From Algicoccus sp048820935 (GTDB lineage: Bacteria > Pseudomonadota > Gammaproteobacteria > Burkholderiales > Burkholderiaceae_B), in contig NZ_JBMERD010000001.1 in the NCBI RefSeq assembly GCF_048820935.1, forward strand, positions 62,001 to 126,000: a stretch of 64,000 nt of DNA, in the 5' to 3' direction. The translations under genes were made by a program, and so were the position numbers. Of the stretch, positions 53,738 to 62,488 are shown in pieces (position 1 is the first letter of the stretch; every line of letters begins with the position of its first letter). A model generated the notes under the pieces. It worked only from the letters and a program-made list of their open reading frames with translations. It made no database searches and had not been told where the DNA came from.

Positions 53738-54115
53738 ATGACAAAGCGTGTGTCTGTTCAAGCGGGTGCGCGACCTGAAAATCATGAAGTGAACCCGGAT
53801 GCCTTTGAAGTCACGGTGTGTTATGCCGTGACCAGTGATCTTATCTGGTATAAGTCATGTTCGCTGACGCTGGGCGCCTGTGTACAGGACGCCATTGAGG
53901 CAAGCGGTTTTGAGCAGGCGTTTCGGGAAGTGGATTGGGTTCGGGCAGGTGTAGGCATCTATGGTCAGCGCTGCTCAGCCAATACGCAGTTGAACCCGAA
54001 TGATCGGGTTGAAATCTATCGACCTTTGGTGTTTGATCCCAAAGAGTCCCGGCGTCGTCGCGCACAACACCGCAAAAAACAAATTGCTAAAGGAGCACGC
54101 TCGAATGGAAAATAG
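53738..54115 (+). CDS. rnfH: RnfH-family ubiquitin-like protein
   Basis: This 125-residue protein has a small beta-grasp fold: VTVCYAVTSD near residue 29, SLTLGACVQDAIEASG, VGIYGQRCSANTQLNPNDRVEIYRPLVFDPKESRRRRA. The last stretch is typical of RnfH, which is paired with ratA. Function is unclear. The ATG immediately follows the end of the IscB element, and no Shine-Dalgarno site is visible in the 8-base spacer, so its translation signals were replaced or altered by the insertion. Its last 11 bases overlap the next gene's start. Confidence 0.88.
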   Translation: MTKRVSVQAGARPENHEVNPDAFEVTVCYAVTSDLIWYKSCSLTLGACVQDAIEASGFEQAFREVDWVRAGVGIYGQRCSANTQLNPNDRVEIYRPLVFDPKESRRRRAQHRKKQIAKGARSNGK

Positions 54116-55229
54116 TTTGTTGGTTGAAACGATCAGCTGTACAGATGGTAGTTTGGTTGGGATTGCAACGTTAAATCGTCCTCAGGCGCTAAACAGCCTG
54201 GATCTGGAAATGACCCGTATCCTGGATAAAGCGCTCAAAGACTGGTCGCAACAACCTGAAGTGGTTGCGGTGATTTTCCGGGGGGCTGGTGAAAAAGCGT
54301 TTTGCGCAGGTGGTGATTTGCACAGCCTGTACGACACGATGATTGAATACAAAGGTCAACCTGCCAGTGCCAATGAACACGCCAACCGTTTTTTTGCTGA
54401 AGAGTATGAGCTGGATTATTTGATCCATACGTACCCCAAACCCATCATTTGCTGGGGGGATGGCATTGTAATGGGCGGTGGTATGGGTCTGATGGCGGGT
54501 TGTAGTCATCGGGTTGTGACTGAAACGTCGCGTCTTGCCATGCCAGAAATCAACATCGGTTTGTTCCCGGACGTGGGTGGCTCCTGGTTGTTATCCCGTA
54601 GCCCAGGTCATACAGGCCTCTTTTTGGCGCTCACAGGGGCCTTGATCGGTGCTTCTGATGCCATCTATTGTGGATTTGCGGATCATGCGCTCGCCCGCGA
54701 CCAATGGGAGCCTTTGTTGCAAGCGTTGCAAAGCACGCCTTGGGCACGCACAGCCGAGGATTTCCAGAAAGTCACTGATTTAATTCATGCATTGCCATCC
54801 ATTGAGTTGCAGACCGGTCCTTTGGAGTCTCATCGCGCACTGATCGATCGGATCTGCCAGGAATATGACCTTGAGCGTATCGGTGTGAGTATTGCGGCAT
54901 TGAGCCAGAATGAAGACAAATGGCTCTCCAGAGCAGGCCAGACTTATATGAATGGTTGTCCAGGCACAGCACGCTTATCGTGGGAGTTGTTGAGACGCGC
55001 CCGCCACATGTCATTGGCAGATATTTTCCGCCTGGAGTTTGGCGTGGCCGTGGAATGCGCAGCTGCGGGCAACTTCCAAGAAGGCATTCGTGCGGTGCTG
55101 ATTGATAAGGACAGACAACCTAAATGGGAGCCCGCCACACTCGAAGAGACGGCAGGTGATTGGATGGCACCGTATTTTGCATTGAGCATTGACGATCCAT
55201 CCCATCCATTGGCGACATTAGGACGTTAA
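54105..55229 (+). CDS. Enoyl-CoA hydratase/isomerase family (3-hydroxyisobutyryl-CoA hydrolase-like)
   Basis: This 374-residue crotonase-fold protein has the CoA-oxyanion motif CAGGDLHSLYD and GIVMGGGMGLMAG, followed by AMPEINIGLFPDVGGSWLLSR, which is characteristic of 3-hydroxyisobutyryl-CoA hydrolases. The acidic residues in MPE and FPD support hydrolysis chemistry. Its length also matches that subfamily (about 350-390) rather than ordinary hydratases (about 260). The ATG at 54105 follows AAAGGAG and overlaps rnfH by 11 bases. Valine catabolism is the likely role; no other valine-pathway gene is present. Confidence 0.85.
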   Translation: MENSLLVETISCTDGSLVGIATLNRPQALNSLDLEMTRILDKALKDWSQQPEVVAVIFRGAGEKAFCAGGDLHSLYDTMIEYKGQPASANEHANRFFAEEYELDYLIHTYPKPIICWGDGIVMGGGMGLMAGCSHRVVTETSRLAMPEINIGLFPDVGGSWLLSRSPGHTGLFLALTGALIGASDAIYCGFADHALARDQWEPLLQALQSTPWARTAEDFQKVTDLIHALPSIELQTGPLESHRALIDRICQEYDLERIGVSIAALSQNEDKWLSRAGQTYMNGCPGTARLSWELLRRARHMSLADIFRLEFGVAVECAAAGNFQEGIRAVLIDKDRQPKWEPATLEETAGDWMAPYFALSIDDPSHPLATLGR

Positions 55230-55268
55230 AACTCGCTGACCTGATTTAAATGCGTTATTAAAGTAATG

Positions 55269-55304
55269 AACGGCTGATTCGTTTTGATGGCGAATCAGCC
55301 GTTT
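55269..55304. terminator. Bidirectional terminator between the hydratase gene and ygfZ
   Basis: A perfect 13-bp stem (AACGGCTGATTCG / CGAATCAGCCGTT) with a 9-base loop lies between the two convergent genes. It is followed by TTT on the + strand and its mirror by a short T run. Confidence 0.82.
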
Positions 55305-55363
55305 TAAATGGGCGGCTCATTTATATTGAACAAGCTTGTGCTTGCCCAATCTGAGGCGTTGAA

Positions 55364-56323
55364 TTACTCAGCCGCTGTGCTGTAGGGCAGTGCCACGAGC
55401 TCAATCGCTTGTGCACCGTCTTCATTCATAACGGCAAGCTTTTCTGGATCTAGCTTGTCTAGGGGAGCTTCAAACAGAACAACGGCGTGTGCACCTTGAT
55501 TGATTTGAGCCGTTTGAATCACGCGACCAACGGGTCTGTCGGATGCATCTTTCTCAACAATATCGGCGGCGGGTGCAAGTTCAATATTAGACTCCAGCGT
55601 TTGTCCAGCGTGCATACGACGTCTGACTTGCGTCCGGTAGTGCGCACGTGCGACAACTTCTTGACCTGGGTAACAACCTTTCGAGAAGCTCACGCCATCA
55701 ATCAAATCCATGTTGAGCGATTGTGGGATAAATAAATCGCGCGTACTTTCAGCAATCCAAGGCAGTCCCGCCAGAATGTCTTGTGCTTGCCAGTCTTGAT
55801 TGTCTGCAGGTTTGAGTTGACCCTCAAAAGCCATTGGCTTGTCGGTGGGACGTACAAGCCAAGCCCGAGCCTCATCTGTGTTTTTGGAGGGTGCGCGAGT
55901 GATCTGTCCCTGTTCGGTTGTGATGGTTTGCCAAACTGTGTCTGGTAAGGATGGCCAGTCGGCTTGGACAGCATCGGCAGACCAGTTTAATCCTAGAATA
56001 CTTAGATCGTCTCTAACGGTAAATGTGGCTTTGCTGCGCATCACGAACATTCGGATACGTTTTAAAAAGCTCTCAGCCAAATCGGCTCGAATCAGTATAC
56101 GCACGTCTTCTGCAGTGGGCCCTGGCAATAAAATCATGGTTGCCAGTAATCGGCCTTTTGGGCTGCAGTAGCCTGAGAGCGCTGCACGACCTTGGCTCAG
56201 AAGCTGTACATCTTGTGTGAGTTGTGATTGTAAAAAAGTGATTGCGTCGGCACCTTGCACTTCAATACAAATGATTTCCGGGCAAGAAACGAGTGTGGCA
56301 ACCCCCGATTGCTTTGCTTGCAT
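55364..56323 (-). CDS. ygfZ: tRNA-modifying / Fe-S assembly protein YgfZ (GcvT-like)
   Basis: This 319-residue folate-binding protein of the GcvT/CAF17 family helps assemble or repair some Fe-S enzymes. The hallmark KGCYPGQEVVAR motif with its Cys is near residue 226-237; FLQSQLTQDV and GYCSPKGRLLA are near the N-terminus. ATG at 56323 gives normal length. It is divergent from mltG; the 242-base gap holds no recognised signal. Confidence 0.93.
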   Translation of the reverse strand: MQAKQSGVATLVSCPEIICIEVQGADAITFLQSQLTQDVQLLSQGRAALSGYCSPKGRLLATMILLPGPTAEDVRILIRADLAESFLKRIRMFVMRSKATFTVRDDLSILGLNWSADAVQADWPSLPDTVWQTITTEQGQITRAPSKNTDEARAWLVRPTDKPMAFEGQLKPADNQDWQAQDILAGLPWIAESTRDLFIPQSLNMDLIDGVSFSKGCYPGQEVVARAHYRTQVRRRMHAGQTLESNIELAPAADIVEKDASDRPVGRVIQTAQINQGAHAVVLFEAPLDKLDPEKLAVMNEDGAQAIELVALPYSTAAE

Positions 56324-56565
56324 ATTTTTTCCAGTTGTTCAGTTCATCAAATGCACATGGCAATGTCAACGATCAAGCACGGCAGTTCAGTGCATCGACC
56401 GCCAACATTGTGGTAGCTATGGCAAAATGATACCTACGTTCGGTGGTCAATGGTGGCAAACCCGTCCTAAGACTGGGGCTGCTGCTTCTCAGTTTGTTCG
56501 ATTCGCCATCTTCCTTATCTCAACTGATTAGTTGCTATTGGCACGAGTCTGGAGCTGCTTTTTCA

Positions 56566-57633
56566 ATGCGTTGGATGATTAAAACTCTGCTGGTGCTGTT
56601 GTTGCTTGCTGTGATTGCCGCGGGTGCGCTCGCGGGCTATGCTTGGCACTGGGTGCATCAACCGCTGGCTTTGTCTGCAACAACAATCGATGTGCGAGTG
56701 GCTCGCGGTGCAGGCTTGGGTGCGATTGCTGACACCCTGATTGAGCACGGTGTCACCATGCCCAGAGAGGCGTTTATCTGGTTGGCTCGTCTGAGCGAGA
56801 AAGATCGTCTGATTAAAGCAGGTGGTTATCAGATCAGTGAAGGCGAAAGTCTCTGGGATGTACTCAATAAAATGGCAAGTGGCGATGTGTCTCAGCGTCA
56901 AGTGGCTTTTATTGAGGGGTGGACGGTTCCTCAGGTGTTACAAACGCTACAAAACCATCCGGATATTACAAAAACATTGTCCGATGAACTGCTAGCAGAT
57001 CAAACAAAATTGAGTAAGCATTTGGGTTTGAATGAGACCTACCTAGAAGGATGGTTGTTTCCAGATACTTATTTATTCCCTGTTGGATCGACCGATGAGG
57101 AAATTCTGCGTCGTGCTGTGCGTACGCAGCAAGAAATTCTACAAAAAGCCTGGGATGAGCGCGAAGAAGGCTTGCCCCTGAAGTCACCTTATGAGGCGTT
57201 GATTTTGGCATCCATCATCGAAAAAGAAACTGGCCGTCATGCCGAAAGAGCGCGCATTGCCGGTGTTTTTATCAATCGCTTAAAAACTGGGATGCCATTA
57301 CAGACCGATCCCACGGTGATTTACGGCATGGGTGATTTATATCAGGGTCGCATTCGTAAAGCGGACCTACAGCGAGATACACCTTGGAATACGTATACGC
57401 GCAATGGTTTGCCACCGAGTCCGATCTCGACAGTCAGTCGCGCTTCACTCGAAGCTGTTTTACATCCTGAGGCGCACGATTATTATTATTTTGTGGCACG
57501 CGGTGATGGCAGCAGTGAATTTGCTAAAAATCTGCGCGATCACAATCGCAACGTGTCTATGTATATTTTGGGTAAAGGTAAACCACCGGCCAAGCCGCAG
57601 TCTGACACGGCTGGCGACAAAGCTCGTCCTTGA
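56566..57633 (+). CDS. mltG: Endolytic murein transglycosylase MltG (YceG-like)
   Basis: This 355-residue protein has one N-terminal membrane helix (about residues 7-26) and a periplasmic YceG domain. YLEGWLFPDTYLF and the catalytic ASIIEKETG (Glu) lie near residue 163 and 211. It cuts nascent glycan strands, acting as a synthesis terminator. ATG at 56566; the extended frame to 56443 is not supported. tmk follows after 53 bases. Confidence 0.95.
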   Translation: MRWMIKTLLVLLLLAVIAAGALAGYAWHWVHQPLALSATTIDVRVARGAGLGAIADTLIEHGVTMPREAFIWLARLSEKDRLIKAGGYQISEGESLWDVLNKMASGDVSQRQVAFIEGWTVPQVLQTLQNHPDITKTLSDELLADQTKLSKHLGLNETYLEGWLFPDTYLFPVGSTDEEILRRAVRTQQEILQKAWDEREEGLPLKSPYEALILASIIEKETGRHAERARIAGVFINRLKTGMPLQTDPTVIYGMGDLYQGRIRKADLQRDTPWNTYTRNGLPPSPISTVSRASLEAVLHPEAHDYYYFVARGDGSSEFAKNLRDHNRNVSMYILGKGKPPAKPQSDTAGDKARP

Positions 57634-57686
57634 TGTCATACACGGGTAAGTTGGACCTATTTATTTAGAAAGGAGCACTGAAGATT

Positions 57687-58322
57687 GTGAAGACCACAAG
57701 AGGTCGTTTTTTAACCCTAGAAGGTGTAGATGGTGCGGGTAAAAGTACCCATCTGGAATGGGCCGCCGAGCATCTCAGACAACTGGGGATTCCAGTGCTC
57801 TTAACTCGTGAGCCTGGTGGTACACCGTTGGGTGAGCGTTTGCGTGAGATTTTACTCAGTACGCCGATGGCGCTTGAAACAGAAGCGCTTTTGATGTTTG
57901 CGGCCCGTTGTGAGCATCTTCGCACAACAATTGAGCCCGCGCTCGCACAAGGGACCTGGGTGGTTTGCGATCGCTTCACGGATGCGAGCTTTGCATATCA
58001 AGGGGCAGGGCGAGAACTGGGTACAGCCCGCATCAAAGCGTTACAGCAATGGGTACATCCTAATCTTCAGCCTGATCGCACTTGGTTGTTTGATCTTGAC
58101 TTAGGAACAGCGCGCCAGCGGATGACCGGTAGCCGCGATTTGGATCGGTTTGAGCGCGAAGATGCCGCTTTCTTTACGCGAACCCGCGGAGCCTACCACC
58201 AATTAGCTCAAAACGAGCCGAGCCGGTTTTTAGTGATTGATGCCAGTCAGTCGATTGAAGCGATTCGTGATGAGCTCGGCGTAGATTTAGATCGTTTGGC
58301 ACGATCGAGTTCAATCTCTTAG
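57687..58322 (+). CDS. tmk: Thymidylate kinase
   Basis: This 211-residue P-loop kinase phosphorylates dTMP. The Walker A motif EGVDGAGKST is at residues 12-21, TREPGGTPLGERLR is the dTMP-contact motif, and DRFTDASFAYQG follows. The GTG start has AAAGGAG 11 bases upstream. It is followed by holB after 10 bases. Confidence 0.96.
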   Translation: MKTTRGRFLTLEGVDGAGKSTHLEWAAEHLRQLGIPVLLTREPGGTPLGERLREILLSTPMALETEALLMFAARCEHLRTTIEPALAQGTWVVCDRFTDASFAYQGAGRELGTARIKALQQWVHPNLQPDRTWLFDLDLGTARQRMTGSRDLDRFEREDAAFFTRTRGAYHQLAQNEPSRFLVIDASQSIEAIRDELGVDLDRLARSSSIS

Positions 58323-58332
58323 GAAAGCTCGT

Positions 58333-59379
58333 TTGAATCTCGCTTATTACCCTTGGCAACGTGATTTTGCACAAATATGGCTTGCGCAACAGGATCAAAT
58401 GGCCCACGCCTGGTTGTTTCATGGCTTAGAAGGCATTGGCAAACGGCAGCTCATTTTGGCGCTGGCAGCACGCCTTTTATGTGAAACACCTTCAGGGATT
58501 GATGCCTGTGGTCAGTGTCAGTCTTGTTTGTGGATTAAGCTGGGCCATCATCCAGATTTGATGCGAGTGCGACCTTCTGCCGTTGAGATTCAAGAAGCGC
58601 TTGATAACCCTCAGGAATCAATCGAAGTTGACAAGCCTCGTAGTTCAACGACCACCAAGCCGTCATCGCACTTGCTAGTTGATCAGATCCGTGCGCTTGA
58701 GCCCTGGTATCATCGCAGCACGCATCGATCAGGCTGGCGCATTGTGCTTTTATATCCGGCACAAGCCCTGATGGTTGAAAGTGCCAACGCTTTACTCAAG
58801 TCGCTTGAAGAGCCGCCCCCAAATACGTTGTTCTTATTGTCTACGCCCACACCCGATCGGCTGTTACCGACCATTCTGTCGCGTTGCCAACGGCGTCTAC
58901 TCCCGACGCCGGATATACAGGTGTCCCAAACGTGGCTGAAAGCGCAAGGTGTTCAAAACCCTGAGTCCTGGCTCGCAATGGCGGGTGGGGCGCCTGTGCA
59001 AGCGCAGTTGCTGTCACAAACCATGGACAGCCCGTGTCCAGGCTGGTTGCAGACTTTAATTACTGATTTGGCCAGACAAGGTCAAACCAATTTGGCTGCG
59101 ATTCAGACAGCTTTACAGGATGTGGAAGCCACCGCTTGGTTGGATAGTTTGCAGCGTCTAGCCATTGACTTGTGTCTGAGTTGTGCGCAGCAACCTGTGC
59201 GTTATCTTGTGACCTTACAAGCGCCGATTCAGGCATTGGCAGCACGTCAGCCGTTGACCCAGTGGATGCATTGGCAGCAATGGATTACAGAACAGCGCCG
59301 TTTTGCGCAACATCCTTTTAATGCACGGTTGTTTATCCGTGCTTGTTTACAGAAATTAGTGGATACCGTTCATTCATGA
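58333..59379 (+). CDS. holB: DNA polymerase III subunit delta'
   Basis: This 348-residue clamp-loader subunit begins with YYPWQRDFAQ. The P-loop-like GLEGIGKRQ is followed by a four-Cys zinc knuckle (CGQCQSC) and SLEEPPPNTLFLLSTP. The start is TTG at 58333 with AGGAAAG upstream. Its stop overlaps the tatD ATG by 4 bases; the small PilZ gene that often lies here in Burkholderiales is absent. Confidence 0.93.
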   Translation: MNLAYYPWQRDFAQIWLAQQDQMAHAWLFHGLEGIGKRQLILALAARLLCETPSGIDACGQCQSCLWIKLGHHPDLMRVRPSAVEIQEALDNPQESIEVDKPRSSTTTKPSSHLLVDQIRALEPWYHRSTHRSGWRIVLLYPAQALMVESANALLKSLEEPPPNTLFLLSTPTPDRLLPTILSRCQRRLLPTPDIQVSQTWLKAQGVQNPESWLAMAGGAPVQAQLLSQTMDSPCPGWLQTLITDLARQGQTNLAAIQTALQDVEATAWLDSLQRLAIDLCLSCAQQPVRYLVTLQAPIQALAARQPLTQWMHWQQWITEQRRFAQHPFNARLFIRACLQKLVDTVHS

Positions 59380-60170
59380 GTATTTTTATTGACTCACACT
59401 GTCATGTGAATTTTGATGCGCTGCGTGATGATTACCCAGCCATTGCCGAAAAAATGAAACAAAATGGTGTGCAACAAGCCCTGTGCGTCAGTGTCAATCT
59501 GCCCGATTGGGATAGCATGATGACCATGGTCGATGCACAACCCACGCTCTGGGCGTCCGTCGGTGTGCATCCGGGTTATGAGGATGCAATCGATCCAACG
59601 ATTGATGATTTAGTCACACGTGCGCAGCATCCTAAAGTGGTCGCCATTGGTGAGACGGGGTTAGATTATTACTATGCGAAAGGTGATTTGACGTGGCAGC
59701 GTGAGCGATTTAGAACCCATATTCGGGCTGCGCGTGAGGCGCAGTTGCCTTTGATTATCCATACGCGTGATGCCGTTGAAGACACTTTACGCATCATGGA
59801 AGAAGAAAAAGCCCATGAAGTCGGTGGCGTGATGCACTGTTTCACAGAGTCTCTGGAGATGGCACAGGCTTGCATGGCGATGGGTTTTTACATCTCTTTT
59901 TCTGGGATTGTGACTTTTAATAGTGCCAAAGATCTTCAGGAAACAGCCAAATCGATTCCGCTAGAGCGTATGCTGATAGAAACAGATTCACCTTATTTGG
60001 CGCCTGTGCCATATCGTGGCAAACAGAACGATCCTTCCAAAGTGATCCACGTAGCTGAAAAACTGGCCGTCTTGAAGTCTGTCAGTCTTGATCAGATTGC
60101 GCAATCCACAACTCAAAATTTCTTCAATCTTTTTAATAAGATAGATGAAAAACATCATGTTAAACATTAA
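59376..60170 (+). CDS. TatD-family metal-dependent DNase
   Basis: This 264-residue TIM-barrel hydrolase has the metal ligands DSHCHVNF, the ETGLDYYY motif, HTRDA, HCFTE and TDSPYLAP. It belongs to the YcfH/TatD group, thought to act as DNase or D-amino-acid-tRNA related enzyme; substrate uncertain. ATG at 59376 overlaps holB (ATGA). An ankyrin-protein gene follows after 11 bases. Confidence 0.95.
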   Translation: MSIFIDSHCHVNFDALRDDYPAIAEKMKQNGVQQALCVSVNLPDWDSMMTMVDAQPTLWASVGVHPGYEDAIDPTIDDLVTRAQHPKVVAIGETGLDYYYAKGDLTWQRERFRTHIRAAREAQLPLIIHTRDAVEDTLRIMEEEKAHEVGGVMHCFTESLEMAQACMAMGFYISFSGIVTFNSAKDLQETAKSIPLERMLIETDSPYLAPVPYRGKQNDPSKVIHVAEKLAVLKSVSLDQIAQSTTQNFFNLFNKIDEKHHVKH

Positions 60171-60181
60171 GAAGAGTTAAT

Positions 60182-60871
60182 ATGACATATTTCAGTTTAA
60201 GAAAATCCTATATCTATTTGTTTTTATTTACTTTGTTGATGTCATTTAGCTTGATATCTCAGGCACAAACCTCTCCGACTTCTAAAGACTTTTGGATTGA
60301 TGTAGCCAATGATCGCAGTGATCGAGTGCGTACGCAATTGAATAGTGGGCTCGATCCAAATGTTCGCACAGAAATCGGTAATCCGCTGATTATGCAAGCA
60401 GTGCGCGATGGTGCGTGGGGTGTGTTTGATGTGGTCTTGGCGCACCCACAAACTGAAATTGACATTATGAATGGTTACCAGGAAACGCCTTTGATGTATG
60501 TGGCGCTCGTGGGCGATCTTGAGCGCGCCAAAAAACTGGTGGCTAAAGGTGCACAGATCAATCACCTAGGATGGACACCTTTGCATTACGCAGCAGCGAA
60601 AGGGCACGCGGATGTCGTGGAATATTTGCTTGGACTAGGCGCCATGCCCAATGCACCTGCACCCGATGGTACGACACCCATCATGATGGCTGCTCAAACA
60701 GGTGGCTTGACGGCTGTGCAAATTCTGCTTAAAGCTGGTGCGGATCCTGAAGCCATCAACCTCAGTGGAGAAAATGCAGTGGCCGCAGCTAAAAATGGTG
60801 GGCATAAGGATTTAGCCAAGGCCTTGAGCGATGTGATTAGTAAGCGCGATGCACAGCGCCAATCCAATTAA
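60182..60871 (+). CDS. Exported ankyrin-repeat protein
   Basis: This 229-residue protein has a Sec signal peptide with a cut near ISQAQ (residue 28-29), then about five ankyrin repeats (residues 38-215). The clearest is GWTPLHYAAAKGHADVVEYLLGLGA. It should work in the periplasm as a binding scaffold. The operon position after tatD is common in related genomes. The gene's ATG follows AAGAG. Partner unknown. Confidence 0.88.
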   Translation: MTYFSLRKSYIYLFLFTLLMSFSLISQAQTSPTSKDFWIDVANDRSDRVRTQLNSGLDPNVRTEIGNPLIMQAVRDGAWGVFDVVLAHPQTEIDIMNGYQETPLMYVALVGDLERAKKLVAKGAQINHLGWTPLHYAAAKGHADVVEYLLGLGAMPNAPAPDGTTPIMMAAQTGGLTAVQILLKAGADPEAINLSGENAVAAAKNGGHKDLAKALSDVISKRDAQRQSN

Positions 60872-60959
60872 GAATGTCAGTCTTTGTCAGCTTTGGGCGC
60901 CGGTATGACAAAATAGAGCGCTTTCAATTCTCAAGTTGATTTGACCTTATAGGATGCAG

Positions 60960-62357
60960 ATGAAAACAATTCAAACCGATGTCGCTATCATAGGAACGGG
61001 CACCGCAGGCATGACCGCTTATCGAGCCGCTGCTCGGACAGGCCAAAAAGTGCTTTTAATCAATGGCGGACCCTATGGTACGACCTGTGCTCGTGTGGGC
61101 TGTATGCCTTCCAAACTCCTGATTGCCGCAGCCGATGCGGCTCATGCAGTGCGTACAACGCGAGATTTTGGGGTGTATGTAAACGGTGATGTGGAGATTG
61201 ACGGTGTCGCCGTCATGGATAGAGTCCGACGCGAGCGCGATCGTTTTGTGGGGTTTGTGTTAGAGGATGTCGAAGGCTTTCCTGAAACGGACCGTTTGGT
61301 TGGCTATGCGCGTTTTACCGGACCGAATACGCTACAAGTCGAAGACCACACACAGATTCAGTTTAAAAGTGCTGTGATAGCGACTGGATCCGCACCTTAT
61401 ATTCCTGAGAGCTTTAAGACCCTGGGTGATCTAGCGATCGTCAACGATGATGTGTTTGACTGGCAAGACTTGCCTGAAAGCGTGGTCGTCTTTGGACCGG
61501 GCGTGATTGGTTTAGAGCTGGGTCAGGCCTTGTCACGTCTGGGTGTTCGAGTTCGTGTCTTTGGTGTGAGTGGATCGCTTGCCGGGCTGACGGATCCCGT
61601 TGTACGAGAAGAAGCCAAAACCATTTTTCAGAAAGATTTCTACTTAGATACGAAAGCCGAAATCTTGGAAACATCCCGAGTGGATGACCAGGTTCGCGTA
61701 CGCTATGTGAATTTAGATGGTCAGGAAGTGACAGAATCGTTTGATTATGCACTGATGGCCACGGGTCGACGTCCCAACCTTGCGGTACTGGATCTGTCCA
61801 AAGCTGGCATAGAGGTCGATGAATCTGGTTTGCCAAGCTTTAATACGCAAACGATGCAAATCGAAGACAAGCCAGTTTTTATTGCAGGTGATGTCAACGG
61901 CTATCTACCTTTATTGCATGAAGCCGCTGATGAAGGTTCGATTGCGGGTTTGAATGCAGCGAAGTATCCGGATGTGCAACCTGGGTTGAGACGTGCACAT
62001 TTGGGCATTATCTTTACAGATCCACAAATTACGACCGTGGGCCAAGGGCCTCATGAGCTGGTGGAAGGGCAGTATGTAACCGGTTCTGTGAGCTTTTCGA
62101 ATCAAGGTCGTTCACGAGTCATGCTTAAAAATCGTGGCGTGCTCCATTTATATGCAGAAAAACAAACGGGCCGTTTTTTAGGAGCACAAATGGTTGGACC
62201 TAGTGCGGAGCATCTTGGTCATCTGTTGTCATGGGCGGTTCAGCAAAACATGACGATTTCGCAGATGCTGCAAATGCCGTTTTATCACCCTGTGATTGAA
62301 GAAGGCTTGCGCACTGCCTTGCGTCAGACTAGCGCGGCGTTAAAGAAAGCAGACTAA
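60960..62357 (+). CDS. Dihydrolipoyl dehydrogenase-like flavoprotein disulfide reductase
   Basis: This 465-residue enzyme has FAD motif AIIGTGTAGM, the redox pair C-x4-C in TTCARVGCMPSK, NAD motif VVFGPGVIGLELG, FAD motif FIAGDVNG, and the C-terminal catalytic His-Glu in YHPVIEEGL. The CARVGC pattern and lack of a lipoyl domain mark a stand-alone branch of lipoamide dehydrogenase/mercuric reductase-type proteins. No E1 or E2 genes are adjacent. I prefer ATG 60960 to 60954 because TAGGA is then at a fitting distance. Physiological substrate is uncertain. Confidence 0.85.
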   Translation: MKTIQTDVAIIGTGTAGMTAYRAAARTGQKVLLINGGPYGTTCARVGCMPSKLLIAAADAAHAVRTTRDFGVYVNGDVEIDGVAVMDRVRRERDRFVGFVLEDVEGFPETDRLVGYARFTGPNTLQVEDHTQIQFKSAVIATGSAPYIPESFKTLGDLAIVNDDVFDWQDLPESVVVFGPGVIGLELGQALSRLGVRVRVFGVSGSLAGLTDPVVREEAKTIFQKDFYLDTKAEILETSRVDDQVRVRYVNLDGQEVTESFDYALMATGRRPNLAVLDLSKAGIEVDESGLPSFNTQTMQIEDKPVFIAGDVNGYLPLLHEAADEGSIAGLNAAKYPDVQPGLRRAHLGIIFTDPQITTVGQGPHELVEGQYVTGSVSFSNQGRSRVMLKNRGVLHLYAEKQTGRFLGAQMVGPSAEHLGHLLSWAVQQNMTISQMLQMPFYHPVIEEGLRTALRQTSAALKKAD

Positions 62358-62404
62358 TCAGAAACAGATTGTAAACATATTGGGCTGCGGGTTTAGCAGC
62401 ATTG

Positions 62405-62449
62405 AAAAACCGCATAACTTCCTGAGATTTCAAGATTTATGCGGTTTTT
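62405..62449. terminator. Bidirectional intrinsic terminator
   Basis: A perfect 13-bp stem (AAAAACCGCATAA / TTATGCGGTTTTT) with a 19-base loop carries T tracts on both strands, between the convergent flavoprotein and DUF3298 genes. Confidence 0.9.
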
Positions 62450-62488
62450 ATTTGAAGGTTAAATGCCTTTAACTCTGGCTTAAGCGTC

